Below are positions 18,770-27,169 of a stretch of 64,000 nt of DNA, one piece after another (position 1 is the first letter of the stretch; each line of letters opens with the position of its first letter). The stretch lies in NCBI GenBank assembly GCA_021156175.1, contig JAJNBL010000006.1, positions 52,667-116,666 of the forward strand. Reading direction: 5' to 3'. A program made the translations under genes and the position numbers. This stretch comes from Rickettsiales bacterium. Lineage in GTDB: Bacteria; Pseudomonadota; Alphaproteobacteria; Rickettsiales; JAJNBL01. A model generated the notes under the pieces. It saw nothing but the letters and a program-made list of their open reading frames with translations. It was not told the DNA's origin and did no database searches.

Positions 18770-19873
18770 TTAGAAGGTCAATTGAGTACCAGCAATCACT
18801 ACGTTACCATTGGTGTCAGAACCAGCACCAGCTGCATCCAGATCGAAGAAGCTAACTTCTACGTATGGTACGAAGCCTGGAGCCAATTGGTAATCAGCAC
18901 CAACTGAAATGTTGTTGAAGTCGGTCGAAGCGAACTCGCTGTCGAGGTAGGTCACGCTGACGCCAGCTGGGCCTTGCTCGTATGCAACACCAGCAGTCCA
19001 GTAGCTGCCATCGTTACCAGCATTGGTCGTAGCTATTGGGCTGTCTTGCCAATCACCCCATGAACCACCAACAGAGAGGCCACGGTAAGAGAGGTTAGCA
19101 CCGAGTGCGAAAGCTTCGAGGTCTTCACCACCAGCTACACCACCTTCGTTATCACCGCGCTCGTAAGTCGCAGAAGCTGCGAGACCGAGTTCGTTGAATT
19201 GACCGGTGTAGTTTACACCTGTGTTGAATACGTTCTCTTGATCTGAACCAGCATCACCAGAGAAGCCAGTTGCAGTACCACGGTCACCCTGATCTGGGGT
19301 ATAGCTCAAGCCGAGCTGAACGCCAGAGAAGCGAGGAGAGTAGTAAGTGATTTTGCTTGCGTTTTCTACAACGTCACGACCAGTACCGATACCATGAGCG
19401 GTTGGAAGGTCTGAACGAATGATAGCAACTGCTGGCAGGGTGATGAAGTGAGCGAAGTCACCATCAATACCACCGGTAGCGCGAGCAAGCGTAGAAGCAT
19501 CAACTTTTAAAGCAGAAGCTGCATCGGTGTTAGAACCCATTTCAACGCGACCGAAATCACCTTGAACGTAGATGAAAGTACGGTCAGCATTCAGACCACC
19601 AGCTTCATCATTCGCTGTTACATCAGCTTCGAGTTCGATAGTAGCACCGTAGATCAAGCCGCTATCAGCTTTACCTTCTGCGTTTACACGAACTTCGTTT
19701 TTGTTACGGAATTTGGTTTCACGGTTTGTGGTAGCGCCTTGTGGAGCACCTTGGTCCGTTACACCAGCTTGGAAATTAGAAGTACCACCAACTGTTACAG
19801 TCGGGCCAGCAAAAGCAGGAGCCGCAATCATAGCGACACTTGCCAACGCAGTCGTTGCAAGTAACTTTTTCAT
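18770..19873 (-). CDS. Outer-membrane general porin
   Basis: 367 residues. A clear signal peptide (MKKLLATTAL...) is cut after APAFA at about residue 22. The mature chain alternates short amphipathic strands and glycine/aspartate/asparagine loops and ends in Phe (QLTF), the signal recognised by the Bam machinery. Motifs such as LIYGATIELEAD and RTFIYVQGDFGRVEMG are typical of gram-negative porins of the porin_4 type, including the GxVEMG/GSN eyelet loop. It should form a trimeric channel for small hydrophilic solutes. The gene stands alone, with its own terminator and a 200-base AT-rich upstream region. Codon use is strongly biased, which suggests high expression. Confidence 0.93.
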   Translation of the reverse strand: MKKLLATTALASVAMIAAPAFAGPTVTVGGTSNFQAGVTDQGAPQGATTNRETKFRNKNEVRVNAEGKADSGLIYGATIELEADVTANDEAGGLNADRTFIYVQGDFGRVEMGSNTDAASALKVDASTLARATGGIDGDFAHFITLPAVAIIRSDLPTAHGIGTGRDVVENASKITYYSPRFSGVQLGLSYTPDQGDRGTATGFSGDAGSDQENVFNTGVNYTGQFNELGLAASATYERGDNEGGVAGGEDLEAFALGANLSYRGLSVGGSWGDWQDSPIATTNAGNDGSYWTAGVAYEQGPAGVSVTYLDSEFASTDFNNISVGADYQLAPGFVPYVEVSFFDLDAAGAGSDTNGNVVIAGTQLTF

Positions 19874-20081
19874 ATTAAAATCCCCTAAAGGTTTAATGTT
19901 TTAATTAATCTAACCACTAAATCGCAAGCAAACCTTAATAAGGCTGCTTCCTACATTCAACCGTTACGCATATTCTTGCACCAGGCAAGTGTATTTCCCC
20001 ACCTGTGCGTTTAATTTAAGTAATTTTTTGGGATATGTGGCAAAAACCACACAACTGATTAACGAGAGCTTGCAACCTTGA

Positions 20082-21011
20082 TTAGTCGAAGAGGCTGGAA
20101 ACGGAGGTTTCTTCTGAGATCCGACGTACCGCTTCCGCCATTAGCGGAGCAATTGTCAGAACACGAATATTCGGAATTTTGATTCCTTCTTCAGAAAGCG
20201 GGATACTGTCCGTGATAACTAATTCTTTAAGCACGGAGTTATTGACGCGCTCCAGCGCAGGACCCGAAAGCACACCATGGGTGATATAGGCCGATACGGA
20301 AGCCGCACCTTGATCTTTTAAGGCCTGCGCCGCATTGCAAAGCGTCCCGGCTGAATCGACAATATCATCGACAATGATACAATCTTTACCTTCAACATCT
20401 CCGATGATGTTCATCACTTCCGATACACCGGCACGTTCACGGCGTTTATCGACGATTGCCAAGTCCGCATCAATACGTTTTGCAATATGGCGTGCGCGCA
20501 CCACGCCCCCCACATCCGGAGATACGACGACCGTATGATTTTTGTAACGTGTGCGGATATCGCCCACCATTACCGGTGCAGCATAGAGATTATCCACTGG
20601 AATATCGAAGAAGCCCTGGATTTGTCCTGCATGGAGATCAAGTGAGAGCACCCGATCTGCACCGGCTTCGGTGATAATATTTGCAACCAATTTTGCAGAA
20701 ATTGGCGTACGAGGACCAGGCTTCCGATCTTGGCGTGCATAACCGAAATACGGGATCACCGCTGTCACTCGGCGAGCAGAAGCCCGGCGGAGTGCATCGA
20801 GCATCACCAGCAGTTCCATAATGTGGTCATTCGCTGGATAGCAGGTGGATTGTATGACAAACACATCCTCACCCCGCACATTTTCCTCAATCTCCACAAA
20901 CACTTCCTGATCCAGAAAACGCTTCACTTTTGCGGAGGTGAGCGGAACATGGAGATACGACGAGATAGCGCTAGCAAGGGGACGATTACTGTTGCAGGAA
21001 AGGATTTTCAT
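20082..21011 (-). CDS. prs: Ribose-phosphate pyrophosphokinase
   Basis: 309 residues from ATG 21009-21011 (MKILSCNSN); five codons upstream are open but out of the family pattern. The PRPP synthetase motifs are present: the flexible-loop residues [18 protein letters not shown] (partial), [19 protein letters not shown] (partial), [12 protein letters not shown] and the PRPP-binding [13 protein letters not shown]. It makes PRPP from ribose-5-phosphate and ATP for nucleotide, histidine and tryptophan synthesis. Length is normal. It is a single gene, with about 200 bases to the porin downstream; no convincing terminator is seen there. Confidence 0.96.
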   Translation of the reverse strand: MKILSCNSNRPLASAISSYLHVPLTSAKVKRFLDQEVFVEIEENVRGEDVFVIQSTCYPANDHIMELLVMLDALRRASARRVTAVIPYFGYARQDRKPGPRTPISAKLVANIITEAGADRVLSLDLHAGQIQGFFDIPVDNLYAAPVMVGDIRTRYKNHTVVVSPDVGGVVRARHIAKRIDADLAIVDKRRERAGVSEVMNIIGDVEGKDCIIVDDIVDSAGTLCNAAQALKDQGAASVSAYITHGVLSGPALERVNNSVLKELVITDSIPLSEEGIKIPNIRVLTIAPLMAEAVRRISEETSVSSLFD

Positions 21012-21087
21012 ATTACAAGGACACACAGAGTTAAAATCGGGCGGAAGCTAGCATAATCGAAGGAGTATGTAAACCCCCGACACGTCT

Positions 21088-21828
21088 TTAAGTAGTAAGT
21101 GGTCTAGCAATAGGGATATAATGCCTCTTGCCGTGTACATCCCGCACGGTCTCGCCTTTTAGGGCATAAAGCTGCTTTTCGGCCTCGATCACCAGCACTC
21201 CACCCATAACCTTAAGGAACCTCTCTCCAAACTTCTCCCACATCGGAACGGTTTTGAGAACCATCCGGGAAGTAGTCGGCGGAAAATAAAGCGCTGCTCG
21301 TTGTTGTGAGGGAAGAAACAGGGTTTTTCGCATGAGTTTATGGATCTGTGCACCATTAAACGGATGGCCGTGGCCAAAGGGCGTATTTTCCATCCGCGCC
21401 CAAAGTCCCATCCGGTGCGGGACGATTACGATCAACCGCCCTCCGGGTGCCAGTACCCGCCAGGTTTCGCGTAACATATTTTCTGCCTGATCGCTAAATT
21501 CCAGCGCATGGGCAATAATTATGCGATGCACCGATGCATCCGCCAGCGGAATTTCGCCTTCATTTGTCAGCAGGGAAAGATTAGGCTTGTCTTGCGGCCA
21601 ATGGATGACGCCCATCTGGGCTGGCATAGCCGCAATCACGGTATTTCCCGCTTCCTTGGCATTCCGAAAACAGCGTATATAGGGTGTTGCGTAACCGAGC
21701 CCCAAGATATATTCTCGGGAGACGTCCGGCCACAACATCTTAATTTGGCGGCATAGCTCACGGGAAACGGTTTGCCCAAGCGAGCTTCGATAAAACTGCT
21801 TTAATTCGATAATATCCGGCCAAAACAT
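21088..21828 (-). CDS. Class I SAM-dependent methyltransferase
   Basis: 246 residues. Motif I is relaxed (ILGLGYATPY). Post-motif regions include the acidic strand PLADASVHRIIIAHALEFSD (in part) and the motif RETWRVLAPGGRLIVIVP, which is characteristic of Methyltransf_11-type enzymes. It is cytoplasmic. The family in alphaproteobacteria is often found next to glyoxalase II and ends with a KPIARP-like tail; here the end is YIPIARPLTT. Target unknown. It is divergent from the aldolase gene, and the 125-base gap contains candidate promoters for both directions. Confidence 0.85.
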   Translation of the reverse strand: MFWPDIIELKQFYRSSLGQTVSRELCRQIKMLWPDVSREYILGLGYATPYIRCFRNAKEAGNTVIAAMPAQMGVIHWPQDKPNLSLLTNEGEIPLADASVHRIIIAHALEFSDQAENMLRETWRVLAPGGRLIVIVPHRMGLWARMENTPFGHGHPFNGAQIHKLMRKTLFLPSQQRAALYFPPTTSRMVLKTVPMWEKFGERFLKVMGGVLVIEAEKQLYALKGETVRDVHGKRHYIPIARPLTT

Positions 21829-21882
21829 AGGAACCCCTTCCAGAGTCTTACCATAGAACAGTCAAACCGAATGTAAAGCCGG

Positions 21883-21911
21883 TTGCAAAAAAGAGGAAAG
21901 TGGGGTATGTC
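21883..21911 (+). promoter_or_regulatory. Candidate promoter of the class I aldolase gene
   Basis: TTGCAA and TATGTC with a 17-nt spacer end about 43 bases before the aldolase start codon at 21954. Match to consensus is moderate. Confidence 0.4.
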
Positions 21912-21953
21912 AATCCCCATCCAAAAGATATTCACGGAATTTGAGGTACTATC

Positions 21954-22877
21954 ATGACGCTGACCCCAAGAGTTAAAGAAATTTTGAGCCACTACGAAAG
22001 CGCTTCGCCAGGCACGAAAATGAACCTCGCGCGCATGTTGATGCAAGGACGTCTGGGCGGCACTGGTAAACTCGTGATATTGCCCGTTGACCAAGGATTT
22101 GAACATGGCCCTGCACGGAGCTTTGCGCCAAATCCAGCAGCGTATGATCCGCATTACCATTTCCAACTCGCGATCGATGCAGGCCTTAGTGCTTATGCTG
22201 CACCGCTTGGTATGATTGAAGGCGGCGCTGCGACATTCGCAGGCGCGATTCCTACGATTTTGAAAGTAAATAGCTCGAACTCATTGGCTCCAGGCGAGCC
22301 TGACCAAGCGATCACCGCGACCGTTGCAGATGCACTGCGTTTGGGTTGTTCGGCAATTGGATTTACGATTTACCCTGGTTCGCATTTTGCACTTCAGATG
22401 ATGGAAGAAATCCGTGCAATGTCGGCTGAAGCAAAAGCGTGTGGTTTGGCGGTGGTAATCTGGTCTTATCCTCGTGGAGCAGAACTATCCAAACCAGGCG
22501 AAACCGCGATGGATATTTGTGCATATGCGGCGCATATGGCAACCCTCCTTGGTGCGCATATCATTAAAGTGAAACTCCCGACCGATGTTCTCGAGCAGGA
22601 AGAAGCCAAAAAAATGTACACGAAGCATAATATTCCGATCGCAACTCTCGCTCAGCGCGTTGCACATGTGAAACAAGCATGTTTTGACGGCAAACGTATC
22701 GTTGTATTCTCCGGTGGCGGCACGAAAGGTTCGGACGATGTCTATAACGAAGTCCGCGCGATCCGTGATGGCGGCGGTGATGGTTCAATCATCGGACGCA
22801 ACACCTTCCAACGCCCACGTGCTGAGGCACTTCAAATGCTTAATGAAATTATCGATATCTATTTGAGCAAGAAATAA
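21954..22877 (+). CDS. fbaB: Class I fructose-bisphosphate aldolase, DhnA type
   Basis: 307 residues. The start MTLTPRVKEIL and the segments LPVDQGFEHGPARSF, IKVKLPTD (Schiff-base lysine region) and SGGGTKGSDDV, then GGGDGSIIGRNTFQRP (phosphate-binding), identify the archaeal/DhnA-type class I aldolase. It splits fructose-1,6-bisphosphate to dihydroxyacetone phosphate and glyceraldehyde-3-phosphate without a metal ion. It acts in the cytoplasm in glycolysis or gluconeogenesis, matching gpmI in the same window. It is followed after 28 bases by xerC on the same strand; the two may share a transcript. Confidence 0.93.
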   Translation: MTLTPRVKEILSHYESASPGTKMNLARMLMQGRLGGTGKLVILPVDQGFEHGPARSFAPNPAAYDPHYHFQLAIDAGLSAYAAPLGMIEGGAATFAGAIPTILKVNSSNSLAPGEPDQAITATVADALRLGCSAIGFTIYPGSHFALQMMEEIRAMSAEAKACGLAVVIWSYPRGAELSKPGETAMDICAYAAHMATLLGAHIIKVKLPTDVLEQEEAKKMYTKHNIPIATLAQRVAHVKQACFDGKRIVVFSGGGTKGSDDVYNEVRAIRDGGGDGSIIGRNTFQRPRAEALQMLNEIIDIYLSKK

Positions 22878-22905
22878 TCTTTTTCTTCTGCTATAGTCTT
22901 CCTTC

Positions 22906-23844
22906 ATGGAGACTATAGCAGCATTTCTCGGTACCGATTTACGTAATTGCCTCATACGCTGGCAAGCCTGGCTTGAGGAAGAGAAGCGTGTCTCTACACA
23001 CACACTTACGGCGTATCTCCAAGACACCACTGCATTCTTTACCTTTCTTCATCAGCATTTGGAAGAAGAACTGACGATTGCCTCATTGGATTCCCTTGCA
23101 CTCCAAGACATGCGCTCTTGGCTTGCCCATCGCCAGAAAAAAGAATTCACCCCCACCTCAACTGCACGCGCTATTTCGAGCGTCCGGAATTTTTTCCGCT
23201 TCCTCACACGCGAAGGCTTAATCACGCAGGATATCAGCCGCGAGATCCGTATGCCTCGGTTACAAAAACCTGTCCCCAAAGCATTGGGGCAAGAAGAAAG
23301 CTTAGCCGCTGCAAACAGTATTGATGAGTTGTCAAATGAATCCTGGATTGGGAAACGAGACCAGGCGATCCTGTTGCTCTTATACGGTGCCGGATTGCGT
23401 ATCAGTGAAGCACTTGGGATTACACAGGGGCAGTGGGCAGAAACGTCGGATAGTCTGCATATCCGTGGCAAAGGGAACAAAGAACGAGTCGTACCATTGC
23501 TGCCTAAAATCAAACGCGGTGTGGATGAGTATCTCCATGCTTGTCCGCATCCGCTTAACGCGGAGACACCGATATTTCGCGGCATGCGCGGCGATGTTTT
23601 ACGCGCTTCCACCTTTTGGAAACAGCTTAAGCAATTACAAGGTTATGTGGGATTGCCCGGCCATGCCTCCGCGCACGCCTATCGCCATAGTTTTGCAACG
23701 CATCTGCTTGAGGAAGGAGGCGACATACGCACGATCCAGCGGCTTTTAGGTCATGAAAGCATCGCAACGACACAGCGCTATACCAAAGTAGACAGTGCAC
23801 GGCTTTTGCGGGCGTATGCAGATGCACATCCGAAAGGGAAATAG
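22906..23844 (+). CDS. xerC: Tyrosine recombinase XerC
   Basis: 312 residues. The N-terminal SAM-like core-binding domain covers about 15-110, and the catalytic domain about 125-305. The catalytic set is complete: Arg165 (GAGLRISEAL), Lys189 (IRGKGNKERVVPL), His257 and Arg260 (HAYRHSFATHLL), His283 (LLGHES) and the nucleophile Tyr292 (TQRYTKV). Length and motifs fit XerC, which with XerD resolves chromosome dimers at dif. No dif-like site or mobile-element cargo was seen around it, so a housekeeping role is more likely than an integrase role. A 126-bp palindromic element begins at its stop codon. Confidence 0.92.
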   Translation: METIAAFLGTDLRNCLIRWQAWLEEEKRVSTHTLTAYLQDTTAFFTFLHQHLEEELTIASLDSLALQDMRSWLAHRQKKEFTPTSTARAISSVRNFFRFLTREGLITQDISREIRMPRLQKPVPKALGQEESLAAANSIDELSNESWIGKRDQAILLLLYGAGLRISEALGITQGQWAETSDSLHIRGKGNKERVVPLLPKIKRGVDEYLHACPHPLNAETPIFRGMRGDVLRASTFWKQLKQLQGYVGLPGHASAHAYRHSFATHLLEEGGDIRTIQRLLGHESIATTQRYTKVDSARLLRAYADAHPKGK

Positions 23845-23968
23845 AGCATTTCCCATTTAGTCCTATACATCGTTATCCATCGGACTCGCACTTGCGCACG
23901 TAGATTAAACTACGCTTACGCAGTACTCACCTCGGATGCCTTGTATAGAACTAAAGCAGAAACGCTCT
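23843..23968. repeat. 126-bp palindromic element, copy 1
   Basis: The whole gap between the convergent xerC and pgm genes is one long imperfect palindrome. Outer arms are AGAGCATTTC / GAAACGCTCT, then TTTAGTCCTATACA / TGTATAGAACTAAA, then CATCGGA / TCGGATG. A central hairpin CGTAG-ATTAAA-CTACG sits in the middle. It contains the last bases of both stop codons. It has exactly the same length and design as the element at 25439-25564. Confidence 0.75.
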
Positions 23969-25400
23969 AGTGATTTGAAGAAGCACTGGCAGAAGAATCA
24001 ACGCCCTGCCCTGCTAGCTCAGCATTGAGCGCCGTTTCTAGACGTTTAAGTCCCGCTTCGCTCGGCGATTCGCAACGCGCCACCAACACGGCCTGGGTGT
24101 TCGATGCTCGGAGTAACCACCAGCCATCTTCCGTCAAAACGCGCACGCCATCAATCGTGTTCACATTGGCGCCACTCTTGCTGAGTTTTTCTTTCACCGC
24201 ATCAATAAGTGCAAATTTGCGCTCGTCACTGCATGGGATACGCAATTCTTCGGTTGAATAATTACGCGGTAGTTCGTCGATAATATCCGCAATCGGACGT
24301 GTCAACTGGCTTGCAATTTTCAGCAGCCGCACAGCCGCATACAGCCCATCATCAAAGCCGAAATAATCTTCAGCAAAAAAGATATGCCCGCTCATTTCAC
24401 CGGCAAGCGGTGCACCCACTTCTTTCATTTTCGCTTTTACAAGCGAATGCCCGGTGCGCCACATCAGCGGGTTCCCGCCATGGGCTTTGATATCATCAAA
24501 CAGGATTTGGCTGGCCTTTACATCCGCAATGATCGTTGCACCGGGATGGCGCGAAAGTACATCGCGCGAGAGCAACACCATCAACTGATCACCCCACACA
24601 ATCCTGCCTTTATGATCGACCACACCGACACGGTCCGCATCGCCATCAAACGCCACACCAAGGTCACAGCCTTCTTTTTTGACGGTGGCAATTAAGCTTT
24701 CGAGATTCTTTGCAACGGTGGGATCCGGGTGATGATTCGGGAAAGTGCCATCAATCTCAGCAAAGAGTGGAAAATGTTTGCCAGGTAATTTCGCGCAAAG
24801 CTGCTCCATAATCTGCCCGCCTGCTCCATTGCCTGCATCCCACGCCACTTTCAATGGACGTTTGGCAAGCGCATCGTTACACGCATTCACAAGTGAATCG
24901 AGATATTGTTCTTTAACCGATTGTTCGCGAACACTACCCTTACCTTGGATGAGATCGTTGCTCGCAACGAGTTTCCCCAACGCCTGAATCGTCTGACCAT
25001 ACAGGGAGCCGGAATGGGTGAGCATCTTAAACCCGTTATGGCTTGGAGGATTATGGGAACCTGTCACCATAATGCCGCCATGAGTTTTAAGTGTATGCGT
25101 ACCAAAATAGAGCATTGGTGTGGGTCCGAGGCCGAGGCGTATCACTTCTGCACCGGTTGACATCAATCCTTCTACCAACGCATCCTCAAGTAATGGCGAG
25201 CTTTCCCGCCCATCTCGAGCAACGCAAATCGTGTTGCCTTGTTCGGTACGCTGAACGTAGGTTCCAAAGGCTTGGCCTAGCGCATAGGCATCTTTGACCG
25301 AGAGCGTCTCACCCACAATTCCGCGGATATCGTATTCACGAAGAATCGAGGGGGAGAAGCGGTGGGAAGTAGTGTGAGAAACGGCGGAGGTGCTGGTCAT
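23967..25400 (-). CDS. Phosphomannomutase/phosphoglucomutase
   Basis: 477 residues, the alpha-D-phosphohexomutase fold. The catalytic phosphoserine lies in MVTGSHNPPSHNG (Ser115). The metal-binding loop is FDGDADRVGVVD, the sugar-binding loop is around GEMSGHIFFAEDYFGFDDGLYA (part), and the phosphate loop is near RASNTQAVLVARCES. The start is followed by a serine/threonine-rich leader of about 15 residues. It interconverts mannose- or glucose-6-phosphate and -1-phosphate for LPS or capsule sugar precursors (AlgC/ManB type). It ends in a short Ser-rich tail. It is flanked on both sides by the 126-bp palindromic elements and is probably its own transcription unit. Mannose versus glucose preference cannot be told. 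Confidence 0.92.
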   Translation of the reverse strand: MTSTSAVSHTTSHRFSPSILREYDIRGIVGETLSVKDAYALGQAFGTYVQRTEQGNTICVARDGRESSPLLEDALVEGLMSTGAEVIRLGLGPTPMLYFGTHTLKTHGGIMVTGSHNPPSHNGFKMLTHSGSLYGQTIQALGKLVASNDLIQGKGSVREQSVKEQYLDSLVNACNDALAKRPLKVAWDAGNGAGGQIMEQLCAKLPGKHFPLFAEIDGTFPNHHPDPTVAKNLESLIATVKKEGCDLGVAFDGDADRVGVVDHKGRIVWGDQLMVLLSRDVLSRHPGATIIADVKASQILFDDIKAHGGNPLMWRTGHSLVKAKMKEVGAPLAGEMSGHIFFAEDYFGFDDGLYAAVRLLKIASQLTRPIADIIDELPRNYSTEELRIPCSDERKFALIDAVKEKLSKSGANVNTIDGVRVLTEDGWWLLRASNTQAVLVARCESPSEAGLKRLETALNAELAGQGVDSSASASSNH

Positions 25401-25438
25401 AAAAAGCTCATTATAATGCTTTTAAATTGTAGGCGTAT

Positions 25439-25564
25439 GAGATTTAAGGTGATGCTGATACGAAAACGCTAGGTTTTCGAGCACCGTAATGAACGTACAA
25501 CGAAGTACGTGACATGAGGAGCGCAGGAAACCTAACGTTTGCAGCCAAGCAGCGCTTAAATCTC
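25439..25564. repeat. 126-bp palindromic element, copy 2
   Basis: Outer arms GAGATTTAAG / CTTAAATCTC, middle arms AACGCTAGGTTTTC / GGAAACCTAACGTT and a central hairpin ACGTAC-AACGAA-GTACGT lie between the pgm start and the argB stop. It ends just before the argB stop codon. Length and architecture equal copy 1, and the reverse complement of copy 1 shares the CGTA-loop-TACGTG core at the same offset. Confidence 0.75.
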
Positions 25565-25565
25565 C

Positions 25566-26489
25566 CTAGTCTGGCATAATCATCGTGCCGGCACCATGCT
25601 CCGTGAAGACTTCCAAGAGCAACACGTGCGGAATCTTCCCGTCCAAAATATGTGCTGCTTCCGTGTGGTGATCCAGTGCACTAATACAGGTTTCCACTTT
25701 TGGAATCATCCCGCCATTAATCGTGCCATCTTTGATCATCGCTTTCGCTTTGGTCGTGGTGAGCGTGCTTAAGAGTTCTTTATTGGCATTTAACACGCCT
25801 GGCACATCGGTGAGCATAATGAGCTTGGATGCTGCGAGCGCCGATGCAATCGCACCTGCAACGCTATCTGCATTGATGTTATAGGTCTCGCCATTTTCAC
25901 CAACACCGATTGGCGCAATCACCGGAATTACATCCGATTCTTCAAACACCATCAAGATATCCGGGTTAATCATCGTCGGTTCACCGACAAAACCGAGGTC
26001 GAGAATCTTCTCGATATTCGATCCTGGATCGCTTTTGGTACGGCGAATCTTGCGTGCTTCAATCAACATACCATCCTTACCCGAGAGGCCTACAGCGGCA
26101 CCGCCGGCTGCGTTGATATCGGATACGATCTGCTTGTTGATGGAACCGGAAAGCACCATTTCCACAATCGCGACGGTTTCGCGGTCGGTTACGCGCAAGC
26201 CATCGATGAATTTGCTCTTGATTTTCAGCTGATCGAGCAGCTGACTGATTTGAGGGCCACCACCATGCACCACGACAGGATTAATTCCCACTTGCTTAAG
26301 GAGCACGATATCACGCGCAAAGCTTTCAGAAAGTTCACGGTCTCCCATCGCATGACCGCCGTATTTTACTACGAAGGTTTGGCCAGAAAATTCGCGCATG
26401 TACGGAAGCGCTTCCGCGAGGGTCTTAGCTTTTGCAAGCCACTCTTTGTTCTTGTATGCGTCTACGCTTCTGTCTTTCGTTTTGCTCAT
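25566..26489 (-). CDS. argB: Acetylglutamate kinase
   Basis: 307 residues. Motifs include FVVKYGGHAMGD (phosphate-binding Lys-x-Gly-Gly), NPVVVHGGGPQISQLL, the central DGMLIEARKI, and DSVAGAIASALAASKLIMLTDVPGVL (in part), with KVETCISAL near the end. It phosphorylates N-acetylglutamate in arginine synthesis. The N-terminal helix present before residue 30 is typical of hexameric, arginine-inhibited forms, so feedback inhibition is possible. It is the last gene of the rpmH operon, 5 bases after engB. In alphaproteobacteria argB is commonly found in this place. Confidence 0.96.
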   Translation of the reverse strand: MSKTKDRSVDAYKNKEWLAKAKTLAEALPYMREFSGQTFVVKYGGHAMGDRELSESFARDIVLLKQVGINPVVVHGGGPQISQLLDQLKIKSKFIDGLRVTDRETVAIVEMVLSGSINKQIVSDINAAGGAAVGLSGKDGMLIEARKIRRTKSDPGSNIEKILDLGFVGEPTMINPDILMVFEESDVIPVIAPIGVGENGETYNINADSVAGAIASALAASKLIMLTDVPGVLNANKELLSTLTTTKAKAMIKDGTINGGMIPKVETCISALDHHTEAAHILDGKIPHVLLLEVFTEHGAGTMIMPD

Positions 26490-26494
26490 CGCTT

Positions 26495-27160
26495 TTATGC
26501 CTCTTTTCCGAATGACGCCAATGCACCTTGCAGTGCCTCTATACCTTCCCGATCCCTGCTGCTTGTCACCAATATCTCCGGATGAAGTGCTGGGTGTTTC
26601 GGCATGGAATTGGTAATAAATTCAATGATCTTATCGATCTCAGCCTTACCGGCTTTATCTATCTTGGTCAACACTACTTGATAGCAAATTGCGACCTTGT
26701 CTAGCAAGCACATAATCTCCGTATCGGTGGGTTTTATTCCATGACGTGAGTCAATGAGCAAACACACCCGCCGTAAATTTGGGCGCCCAACCAGATAGTC
26801 ATGAATAAGTTTATGCCAGCCATAGACCTCTGTTTTTGAGGCTTTCGCATAGCCATAGCCCGGCAAATCCACCAGCATCAACTGATTGCGAACCGAAAAA
26901 AAGTTAAGCTGCTGGGTACGCCCTGGCGTATGGGACACACGTGCCAGCGTTTTCCTAGCAGTAAGTGCATTAAGCAACGAGGATTTCCCTACATTTGAAC
27001 GGCCAATAAAGGCAATCTCTGGAAGATACAGCGGAGGAATAGCCTCGATACTCCCAGCACCCGCCTCGAACGTACATTCACCCGCAAATAGCCAACGCGC
27101 ATGCGCAAGCAATGCCTGCTCTTCGGGAGTACTTACGGGGACGGATGGCGCATTGGTCAT
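26495..27160 (-). CDS. engB: Ribosome biogenesis GTPase EngB/YihA
   Basis: 221 residues. G1 is GRSNVGKS at 53-60. G3 is DLPGYG followed by the YGWHKLIHDYL region typical of EngB, G4 is TKID, and G5 is around TSSRDREGI. An N-terminal extension of about 25 residues is common in alphaproteobacteria. It assists assembly of the large ribosomal subunit in the cytoplasm. It sits 9 bases after yidC and 5 before argB, in the operon that starts at rpmH. Confidence 0.96.
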   Translation of the reverse strand: MTNAPSVPVSTPEEQALLAHARWLFAGECTFEAGAGSIEAIPPLYLPEIAFIGRSNVGKSSLLNALTARKTLARVSHTPGRTQQLNFFSVRNQLMLVDLPGYGYAKASKTEVYGWHKLIHDYLVGRPNLRRVCLLIDSRHGIKPTDTEIMCLLDKVAICYQVVLTKIDKAGKAEIDKIIEFITNSMPKHPALHPEILVTSSRDREGIEALQGALASFGKEA

Positions 27161-27169
27161 GGTTATTGC

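Noticed and set aside
20036..20051. Small inverted repeat TGTGG/CCACA after prs
   Set aside because: Only 5 bp of stem and no T run on the minus strand, so it was not called a terminator.
22906..23844. xerC considered as a phage or island integrase
   Set aside because: Length and full motif set fit XerC, and no att sites, cargo or other mobility genes are around it.
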